A program made the position numbers and the translations under genes. From Candidatus Amphrikana amoebophyrae (GTDB taxonomy: Bacteria; Chlamydiota; Chlamydiia; Chlamydiales; JACRBE01), in assembly GCA_030408475.1 (NCBI GenBank), contig JAUHQG010000042.1:1-60898 (forward strand): 60,898 nt of DNA. Reading direction: 5' to 3'. This document shows positions 43,680 to 50,758 of the stretch, in pieces. Position 1 is the stretch's first letter. The number at the start of each line of letters is the position of its first letter. Below the pieces are notes generated by a model. It had not been told where the DNA came from and searched no databases. It worked only from the letters and a program-made list of their open reading frames with translations.

Positions 43680-44592
43680 GGAATTCAGCTGACTTCTTCT
43701 CTATTAATTCATGCAATAGTAAACGATGCTCATGTTTTGAATCTAAAGTATCTAGATAGCCAGAGGCTATTTTTATTAATTTAGCATATTGTAATTTATT
43801 GGCGACAAGAGATAATACTTTTGGAAACAGAGTAAAGAAAGTAAAAATTTCACCCTCTTTAAGTATAAAGTCGAGAAAATCACAAGCTAAATCTACATTG
43901 CCCTCTTCAACTAATTCGTCACTGAAAAGTGCCATCATTCCATCAGTCTCAACAGCATCAGATGCGAATATTAATTTCAGCTTTAAAAATTCAAGCTCTT
44001 GTTTATTGGTTACATAGTCTTCGTAACCTTCAATTAACTCCGAAGCGGCACTCTCTTCTTGATTTTCAATTAAATGACCAATGAAATCATATAAAAAGCT
44101 CTCTAAATCATGCGCTAAATATGAAGAAATATATTCCAATACTTCATTAGCCGATTGCTCTTCGTTTACAGATTCATCGATAATATCGACTAATTGATAC
44201 AAGTCAGAATAAAGATCTTCTGCAACTTCTCCATGACCATTATCATACTGTTCCATTAAATGGTCTAGCTCATCACATAAGATAGATAATGATTCTCGCC
44301 CTTTTAAGTGGCGTCGCCAAAGTTCAAACAGCAATAAATATATTTGCTCAGCCTGTGGCTGACTATATTCTGTTGAAACTAAATATTCTAAAAGCTCTTC
44401 AGGAGTATCCACACTTCTAGCAAAATGGGGGAAACTTTCATAATCAATAAATATCTTGAGATTACTTAAGCGGTCAAATATATCTTCATCGCTTAATTGG
44501 CGATAATTTTCTATTTGCCACTTTTTTACATTTCTTCTATCTACTTCCGTTAAACGGAGTAAATTATATAATGCTCTTCCTCGAATCTGCAC
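43672..44592 (-). CDS. acidic helical protein, unknown function
   Basis: 306 residues, very acidic, without signal peptide or membrane helix. It appears all-helical (EIYLLLFELWRRHL-type blocks, ELIEGYEDYVTNKQELEFLK, AKLIKIASGYLDTLDSKH). A TPR- or HEAT-like fold is possible but no repeat consensus is clear. The final codons (SAEFPM and the stop) lie at or inside the palindrome at 43657-43679, so the natural C-terminus may have been altered by that repeat. It is divergent from the pseudopilin gene. Confidence 0.7.
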   Translation of the reverse strand: MQIRGRALYNLLRLTEVDRRNVKKWQIENYRQLSDEDIFDRLSNLKIFIDYESFPHFARSVDTPEELLEYLVSTEYSQPQAEQIYLLLFELWRRHLKGRESLSILCDELDHLMEQYDNGHGEVAEDLYSDLYQLVDIIDESVNEEQSANEVLEYISSYLAHDLESFLYDFIGHLIENQEESAASELIEGYEDYVTNKQELEFLKLKLIFASDAVETDGMMALFSDELVEEGNVDLACDFLDFILKEGEIFTFFTLFPKVLSLVANKLQYAKLIKIASGYLDTLDSKHEHRLLLHELIEKKSAEFPM

Positions 44593-44661
44593 TTAAAACC
44601 CGGGTTGTATTTATTTAAAAGTCATCTTTTGCTATTCTGGTTCAATTGTAATCCTATTCAT

Positions 44662-45099
44662 ATGTTCATGTCAAACCTGAAGAAAAAAAGAGCCTTTATT
44701 ATCGTTGAGATTCTCATCGCATTTTCAATTGTAGGTATTGTATTAACCGGTTTCTACACTTACTTTACTTATTTAACAAAATCACAAATTGCCTCTTTGC
44801 ATCAAACTCGATCAGATTTGCAAAGCGAACAAAATTTTATTTCGGCTCTATCTCAATTAACCAAAGATGACTTACGAGACCCAAATAAAATTGACCCCAT
44901 TTTTCTCAACAAAATAAAAGTAAACATAAGAGAAAAAAAACGTAAGTTTCCTTCTGATGGCTCCATAGTTCAAGATATTCAATTTAAATTCTATTCCATA
45001 CCCATCTTTAAAAAGGATAAGTCTAAACTAATCTACACTTACCCTCTTTTAGTTATTCAAACCCAAGTTGAGTCTAAAACCTATTCCAACTTGCATTAA
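44662..45099 (+). CDS. prepilin-like (type II secretion/type IV pilus) pseudopilin
   Basis: About 145 residues. The N-terminus reads KKKRAFIIVEILIAFSIVGIV, with a basic lead, Phe/Ala cleavage region, Glu at +5 and a hydrophobic helix, which is the prepilin class III signal cut and methylated by PilD. The remainder is small and polar. It probably belongs to a type II secretion pseudopilus (GspI/GspH-like). The upstream frame reaches 44605, but ATG codons at 44662 or 44668 give a normal short leader. It is followed by the OPT gene and, 2 kb later, by two more pseudopilin-type genes. Confidence 0.75.
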   Translation: MFMSNLKKKRAFIIVEILIAFSIVGIVLTGFYTYFTYLTKSQIASLHQTRSDLQSEQNFISALSQLTKDDLRDPNKIDPIFLNKIKVNIREKKRKFPSDGSIVQDIQFKFYSIPIFKKDKSKLIYTYPLLVIQTQVESKTYSNLH

Positions 45100-45145
45100 A
45101 ATTAATTTTTGCACATGGTGATGTTTTTTATAAATTTAGAGAAAT

Positions 45146-47035
45146 ATGTCCACTCGAGCAGAAGAATTCCAACCCCATGTCCCATCAAACCGTTCTCCAA
45201 GAGAGTTTTCCCTTCGTGCTATTATCTTAGGTATGTGCTTAGGCTTATTATTTGGCGTCGGAAATGCCTATCTTGGGCTCAAAATTGGTACAACCATCTC
45301 AGCTTCTATTCCAGCTGCTGTGATGTCTATGGCTATTTTACGTACTTTTTTTAAGCGGGTAACCATTTTAGAAAATAACATTGTACAAACTGTTGCTGCT
45401 GTTGGCGAAGGTTTAGCTGCTGGTGTAATTTTTACTATTCCTGCCCTTTTTTTTCTTGGCGATCGACCCTCACAATATTTAATCTTTTTCCTTTCAATGT
45501 TAGGAGGACTGCTTGGAATACTTTTTATGATTCCGCTTCGTCGCTATATCATCGTGAAAGAACACGGAAAGTTGCCTTTTCCTGAGGGAACTGCATGCGC
45601 TGAAATTTTAAAAGCAGGTGAAAAAGACACAGGTGGCGCAAAACATGCGGCTTTTGGTTTGCTGATTGGCGCAGTTTATAAACTCGCTATGAGCGGTTTA
45701 CACTACTTTCAAGAAGTAATTTATTTTAAAATTAAAAGCTATAAAGACACACTCATCAGTTTCGATTGTACACCCGCTCTTTTGGGAGTAGGTTTTATTA
45801 TTGGACCAAGAATCACTTCTATTATGTTCGCTGGTGGAGCTTTAGCCTGGTGGGTTTTAATCCCTTTAATTAAAGAATTCGGCTCTCAACTCACTACCAT
45901 TTATCCTTCTACTATTGCCGTCGCAGACATGAGCGCATTGCAAGTTTGGGACAGCTATATTCGCTATATTGGCGCAGGAACTGTAGCTATTGGCGGTATT
46001 CTTAATCTTGTGAAAATTATTCCTGTCATTCGAAAAACCATTTCTGGTGGAATGAAAGAACTCTTTAAAGGACTAAGTGTTAAGGTAGGAATAGAGCGAA
46101 CCGATCGAGATATATCACTGCGCTGGCTTATCCTTGGTTCTCTGGCCATTATCCTAATTTTATGGCTATTCCCCGCTATTCAACTTAATTTACTCACTGT
46201 AATTTTGATTACTATTTTGGGCTTTTTCTTCGTTTGCGTCACTTCTATAACAGTTGGTATCGTAGGAAGCACTTCGAATCCAGCTTCAGGAATGACCATC
46301 ACAACTTTACTTATTACTTGTATAGTTTTTGTATTAATAGGATGGACAGAGAGAGTATATTTAATTGCTGCTATTACAATGAGCGCTGTCGTCAATGTTG
46401 CTATTACTTTGGCTTCCACTACTTCTCAAGATTTAAAAACGGGATTTTTACTTGGCGCAACTCCGAAAAAACAACAAATTGCAGAGATGATTGGCCTCAT
46501 TTTACCCGGTCTTGCTATTGGAGGCACCGTTTACTTACTTAATGAAGCTTACGGCTTAGGTACGCCACAGCTCCCTGCTCCGCAAGCCACTTTAATGGCT
46601 CTTATTGCTAAAGGGGTCATTTTACAAAAACTTCCTATTGTATTAGTCATGATTGGCGTTGTAATCGGCTTAATTATTGCTGTTTTACGCATACCGGTAT
46701 TGCCATTTGCTATTGGACTCTACCTTCCTCTGTCACTTTCAACCTCAATGGCTTTAGGTGGACTCACTTCATTCTTTATTAGTAGAAAAGCAACTGATGA
46801 TCAGATGCAATCTGGAATATTGGCCTCTTCTGGACTTGTTGCTGGTGACGCTTGTATGGGAGTGATCGTAGCTCTATTAGCTGTACTTCAAATAGTGCCA
46901 GCACAAGCAACGGCTTTACTTCACCCTAGTTACACTTTCTTCTTTTATTTACTACTTGTTGCCTTCTTAGTATGGATTGTATTTGCTAAAAATGACACGC
47001 CTAAAAAGAAAAAACGAAAGAAAAAACGTAAATAA
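45146..47035 (+). CDS. OPT-family oligopeptide transporter
   Basis: 629 residues with about 14 hydrophobic helices. Family motifs near the start include GNAYLGLKIGTTISASIPAAV and NIVQTVAAVGEG, then KLPFPEGTACAEILKAG. The C-terminal part has IPVLPFAIGLYLPLSLSTSM and a lysine-rich tail. OPT carriers import small peptides or metal-chelate compounds with protons. For an intracellular bacterium, uptake of host peptides is plausible (inference). It is wedged between pseudopilin genes and may be a later insertion in that operon. Confidence 0.92.
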   Translation: MSTRAEEFQPHVPSNRSPREFSLRAIILGMCLGLLFGVGNAYLGLKIGTTISASIPAAVMSMAILRTFFKRVTILENNIVQTVAAVGEGLAAGVIFTIPALFFLGDRPSQYLIFFLSMLGGLLGILFMIPLRRYIIVKEHGKLPFPEGTACAEILKAGEKDTGGAKHAAFGLLIGAVYKLAMSGLHYFQEVIYFKIKSYKDTLISFDCTPALLGVGFIIGPRITSIMFAGGALAWWVLIPLIKEFGSQLTTIYPSTIAVADMSALQVWDSYIRYIGAGTVAIGGILNLVKIIPVIRKTISGGMKELFKGLSVKVGIERTDRDISLRWLILGSLAIILILWLFPAIQLNLLTVILITILGFFFVCVTSITVGIVGSTSNPASGMTITTLLITCIVFVLIGWTERVYLIAAITMSAVVNVAITLASTTSQDLKTGFLLGATPKKQQIAEMIGLILPGLAIGGTVYLLNEAYGLGTPQLPAPQATLMALIAKGVILQKLPIVLVMIGVVIGLIIAVLRIPVLPFAIGLYLPLSLSTSMALGGLTSFFISRKATDDQMQSGILASSGLVAGDACMGVIVALLAVLQIVPAQATALLHPSYTFFFYLLLVAFLVWIVFAKNDTPKKKKRKKKRK

Positions 47036-47048
47036 AAACGAATCACGT

Positions 47049-47162
47049 TATAGTGGTTTAAGTTTTAATTGACGTTGACTTTGTAAGTCAACAAAATCGA
47101 ATGGGAAGTTTTCGCCAAAAAGAATCGATTTGCTCATATCATTTAAAACTTAATCCACTATA
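47049..47162. repeat. 114-bp branched inverted-repeat element
   Basis: The outer arms, TATAGTGG-T-TTAAGTTTTAA and its partner TTAAAACTTAATCCACTATA, match at 19 of 20 bases. Inside, GTTGACTT/AAGTCAAC makes one hairpin (about 47074-47092), and AAATCGA/TCGATTT with a GG.GAA/TTC.CC tip makes another. Together they form a three-way junction. It fills the gap between the OPT gene and the next pseudopilin gene and could be a MITE, a terminator or a structured 5' leader. Confidence 0.65.
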
Positions 47163-47174
47163 TAATCATTATCT

Positions 47175-47771
47175 ATGAAAAAACGTGCTATTACTCTCAT
47201 TGAAGTTTTAGTTGGCTTCACCCTTTTTACTATTTTAATCGGCTCATTGATGCTCTCATTTAGCTCCATGACCATGAGTAATGCCAAACTCTCTTTTGAA
47301 AAAGAGTATGAAAGTAAACTGCAGTTTGTCTCTACAAATATAGGTAAACATTTTGATAAACTTCTCGATCAAAAAGAAAAAACTTTTACACTTAATTTAG
47401 ATCAAAATGTCCCTAAGCTTTCCTTTATTTCATGTGGTCATATAGATCGAAACCCCCTCTTTTTTAATAAACGTATTATCACTCTCACACATCAAAATAA
47501 TACATTTGTATTGATTGAACAATCACCTAAAGATAAAACCCAATTGAGAGTTACTCATCTTCTTTCTGGTGTAGATAGCATTGGCTTTACATTCGTATAT
47601 CTAGATAGTGACCCTGAGAAAGAGCGCATTATTTATAAGACTAAAGCACTTGATAAGGTCAAACTCCCATTTGCAATTGAAATAGAATTAGGTCTAGATA
47701 GGAGCTTCACTTTCTTAGTCCCAACAGATCTAATAAAACCTTTTACGATGCCCATGATTGAGGAAGATTAA
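47175..47771 (+). CDS. prepilin-like pseudopilin (GspJ-type)
   Basis: 198 residues. MKKRAITLIEVLVGFTLFTI is a class III prepilin signal: basic leader, Ala-Ile-Thr-Leu-Ile-Glu (Glu at +5), then a hydrophobic helix. A soluble domain with beta strands follows (IDRNPLFFNKRIITLTHQNN). Length and order suggest GspJ of a type II secretion pseudopilus. Its stop codon (TAA) shares an A with the ATG of the next gene, so translation is coupled. The branched inverted repeat lies directly upstream. Confidence 0.8.
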   Translation: MKKRAITLIEVLVGFTLFTILIGSLMLSFSSMTMSNAKLSFEKEYESKLQFVSTNIGKHFDKLLDQKEKTFTLNLDQNVPKLSFISCGHIDRNPLFFNKRIITLTHQNNTFVLIEQSPKDKTQLRVTHLLSGVDSIGFTFVYLDSDPEKERIIYKTKALDKVKLPFAIEIELGLDRSFTFLVPTDLIKPFTMPMIEED

Positions 47772-48646
47772 TGCAAATTCTTTTATTCACTTTCACTTTC
47801 CTTATGATTCTCGCTTCATTTTGTTTGCGCCTGTTTTTTTCTACATCAACTGATGTCACCCTATCTAGACTCAACCATGCTACCTTTCAAATGCGTCAAG
47901 AATTATATACAGAAATACATAAAGCGAATCTAAGTAAAATTAAGCAAAAGCAACCAAAAGATAAGAAAAAAAAGCGCCCCCCCTACATTCCTAAAAGATC
48001 ACTGAACACTGAAAACGGTCGCTTTAATCTCAATCTTTTATTTGAAAAAGACCCAATTAAACGAGAATTTGCTAATAAAGTTCTCCACCACTTTTATGAT
48101 CCACTTTTTGACAATCCAAATAAACTCTCGAATACTCTAGATGAAATGCATCTATTTGGCCTTGCAAAAATTCAAAATGGTGAAAAAGTAGCGCTAGAAG
48201 ATTTACTCGCTATTTCTGAAGAAAATAGCTCTCATCTCTTTACCCTCATTAAAGGAGATAAAGAGAAAAAAGTATTGCCCTTACAAAAAGTAATTATTTT
48301 GCGAAATTTAGAAGAACGAAAACCTCTTTGCTTTCATCAGGCCGCTGAACAATTTATCGAATTATTACTCCCAAAAAGTGCTTATGATTCTCTGGTTTTA
48401 ATTGAAAATAACAAACGCGCCAATAAAGAGAAAAAAATGAGCCAGCCTGAATTTAACTCTTTTCTTCAAGAGCAACACATGTCTGATGCAGAAGTGGAAA
48501 GAATATTAGAATACTTCACTTTTTCCCCTCCGTCAAACTTTCAGCAAGTATATGCTCCAGTCAATAAAGATGTCACAGTCGAAAGAATCTCTTCCCTTAT
48601 TTACGACGATGAAAATGAAGAAGAAGAGAGCTCAATGTCACTTTGA
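47771..48646 (+). CDS. GspK-like protein (type II secretion), tentative
   Basis: 291 residues. A hydrophobic N-terminal helix (ILLFTFTFLMILASFCLRLFF) is followed by a Lys-rich soluble region (KQKQPKDKKKKRPPYIPKRS) and a helical domain. It lacks the usual Glu+5 signal. Its place right after a GspJ-type pseudopilin suggests GspK or a secretin-partner role, but the sequence alone does not prove it. Its 3' end overlaps the convergent histidine kinase gene by 46 bases. Confidence 0.6.
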   Translation: MQILLFTFTFLMILASFCLRLFFSTSTDVTLSRLNHATFQMRQELYTEIHKANLSKIKQKQPKDKKKKRPPYIPKRSLNTENGRFNLNLLFEKDPIKREFANKVLHHFYDPLFDNPNKLSNTLDEMHLFGLAKIQNGEKVALEDLLAISEENSSHLFTLIKGDKEKKVLPLQKVIILRNLEERKPLCFHQAAEQFIELLLPKSAYDSLVLIENNKRANKEKKMSQPEFNSFLQEQHMSDAEVERILEYFTFSPPSNFQQVYAPVNKDVTVERISSLIYDDENEEEESSMSL

Positions 48647-49944
48647 CATAAAGACTCATCAGCTGATAACAATTTAATTGTAAAAGTTGTACCCACTCCT
48701 TCTACAGATGTCACTTTTATTTCCCCATGATGTTTTTCAATGATAGAATGTACAATTGATAAACCAAGACCTGTGCCTCCTAATTTACGCGACCTATCTT
48801 GATTTACTCGATAAAATCGATCAAATATATGGTCGAGATGCTCTTGTGGAATTCCAATGCCGCGATCCTCAATTTGCAAAGTGACTCTAGGCCCTTCTTT
48901 TTTTATAGTGACAGTAATATGCGCCGCACCCTTTGAATACTTCACCGCATTTTCAAATAAGTTAATCAATGCTTGCTCTAATAAATCTACATCAGCATTG
49001 ATCATCACTATATCATGATTTTGCAATGTTTCGATGCACACTTCAGGGTGAATAGCTAAAAGAGAATAACTGACACTCTCGAATAAAGAAACGATGTCAC
49101 AAGGATTTAAATTGGGTTTAGTAGAGTTATCCAGTCCAGCTAACATCAATAGGTTTTTCACTAAATTATTCATCCGATGACAACTGCGAATTATTTTATC
49201 TGTCATATCTTCAAGCATTATATCAGATACTGTAGGTAAATCTCTTAAAGTTTCAGCAAAACCCTCAATAATCGTAACAGGAGTTCGCAATTCATGAGAG
49301 GCATTGGCTACAAAATCTTTTCCTAATTCAGATATTTTATGAGCATTAGTATTGTCTTGTAAAATGAGAATCACTCTCGGCTGACTCACTATTGGCGAAG
49401 CGATAAGTTCGAGATAAATTTGCTTATTATCTCCGATTCTTACAGAATCTTTCAAGGTGCAACCCGAATCAATACTTTTACGAACTAAAGTGTAGCACAT
49501 CTCAATAATAGCCCCATTTTTATCATTAACTTGGTCAAAGATACAATTGTTACGAGCGTGAAATTTAACACCCAAACACTTTTCAGCAACTTTGTTCCAT
49601 TTTAAAATTTTCCCATCGTTATCTAATATTAAAATTCCTTCTTGTAAGGAGTTAATCAATGAAGAAAGTTTTTCTTGATAAACTTGGATCTGCTCTTCAT
49701 AGCCATGAGTTGATGCTTTATGATCAAAACGATTTTTAAGCTTCCGATAAGACATGATAAATAAAAAATTGGAGGCCACAAATAAAAGTGTTTGCAATAA
49801 AAAAGTAACTAAAACTAAATTGACAGCCGTATACTTCCCTGTACCACTTTGGGAATAGTAGCTCTCAAAAGAAGCAAGAAATAAAATCATCAACGAAATA
49901 AAATATAAACCTGTTGAGATAAGAAAAAATTTAGTCTTAAGCAA
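48601..49944 (-). CDS. membrane PAS-domain sensor histidine kinase
   Basis: 447 residues. Two N-terminal transmembrane helices (ISTGLYFISLMILFL; VLVTFLLQTLLFVASNFLF) are followed by a coil, a PAS domain (LQEGILILDNDGKILKWNKVAEKCLG), a HisKA box with the phospho-acceptor His (ANASHELRTPVTIIEGFAET) and an HATPase domain with N box (NLFENAVKYS), G1 (IEDRGIGIP), F (FDRFYRV) and G2 (GGTGLGLSIVHS). It resembles PhoR/WalK. No response regulator lies in the window, so its partner is elsewhere. It may share a regulatory context with the adenylate cyclase. Confidence 0.92.
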   Translation of the reverse strand: MLKTKFFLISTGLYFISLMILFLASFESYYSQSGTGKYTAVNLVLVTFLLQTLLFVASNFLFIMSYRKLKNRFDHKASTHGYEEQIQVYQEKLSSLINSLQEGILILDNDGKILKWNKVAEKCLGVKFHARNNCIFDQVNDKNGAIIEMCYTLVRKSIDSGCTLKDSVRIGDNKQIYLELIASPIVSQPRVILILQDNTNAHKISELGKDFVANASHELRTPVTIIEGFAETLRDLPTVSDIMLEDMTDKIIRSCHRMNNLVKNLLMLAGLDNSTKPNLNPCDIVSLFESVSYSLLAIHPEVCIETLQNHDIVMINADVDLLEQALINLFENAVKYSKGAAHITVTIKKEGPRVTLQIEDRGIGIPQEHLDHIFDRFYRVNQDRSRKLGGTGLGLSIVHSIIEKHHGEIKVTSVEGVGTTFTIKLLSADESLCQSDIELSSSSFSSS

Positions 49945-49989
49945 AGCAATACCAAAAAAGAAATAAATATGTTGGAAGCATAATAACGA

Positions 49990-50694
49990 TTAATAACTTC
50001 TCACGCAAGAGTGTTCCTGGTTTTCTTCAGATATTCTTCTTACTCTTTCAAATAAACTTTGATAAATACCTTTAAATGATGAATCTAAATCATTCATGGA
50101 TTGCATTGTTCTAGGAAATATTTCCTTTAAGCTACCTAATGCAGATTTTATTTCTTCTGGAGTTAAATGTTTTTGAATCTCATCATCATCGATAGAGGGC
50201 GAAACATATCGTAAAAAATTACCTGTAGCTTCACCTACTACATTGGCTCCAACACTTCTCAAAAAGAAGCTAAAAAAAGAGCTCGTCCAACTCTTTGCAA
50301 TAGGTTTGCTCGATAGCCAAAAAAGAATAATAGTAACTGATTTACCCATCCAAAAGCAAAATGTACTTTTATTTGCGCGATAGATGGACTCATAAATTAT
50401 CAATTTATAAAAAGCTGGATGCTTTTCTGTATGCTCCAGTAAATTTGATAATTTTTGCGGTATTGTTGAAAATACTCTGTTTGAACTCAGAGTTGTTCGG
50501 TTATTTTGTTGCTCTGAATTTAGAGAGACACTTTTTATAAATACTTCTTTGCTATCGATTGTTACAGGCGTATAATCACTGTTATAAATCTTATTAATCG
50601 TACACCATGCCGCATCTGCAGCGTGATACAATAGATTTAATAATAAGCCTGCCATATTTACAATCCCTTTAATTTTTTTCAAAAAGTATAACAT
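49990..50694 (-). CDS. membrane-associated protein, unknown; possible Inc-like
   Basis: 234 residues. Hydrophobic stretches lie near the start (AGLLLNLLYHAADAAW) and in the middle (FWMGKSVTIILFWLSSKPIA and SFFSFFLRSVGANVVGEATG). The C-terminus is polar and helical (EEIKSALGSLKEIFPRTM). No signal peptide and no family recognised. Two neighbouring hydrophobic helices in the middle of a polar protein are the kind of layout seen in chlamydial inclusion proteins (inference only). Confidence 0.62.
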   Translation of the reverse strand: MLYFLKKIKGIVNMAGLLLNLLYHAADAAWCTINKIYNSDYTPVTIDSKEVFIKSVSLNSEQQNNRTTLSSNRVFSTIPQKLSNLLEHTEKHPAFYKLIIYESIYRANKSTFCFWMGKSVTIILFWLSSKPIAKSWTSSFFSFFLRSVGANVVGEATGNFLRYVSPSIDDDEIQKHLTPEEIKSALGSLKEIFPRTMQSMNDLDSSFKGIYQSLFERVRRISEENQEHSCVRSY

Positions 50695-50758
50695 TTTATA
50701 GTAAAAATATCAATAACAAGAGACTTTTATAAGTGGGTGTAAATTAATTATTTGACCG

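Noticed and set aside
45109-45354. Short plus-strand frame overlapping the start of the OPT gene
   Set aside because: It lies in another frame of a well-supported transporter gene and has no ribosome site or recognisable motif.
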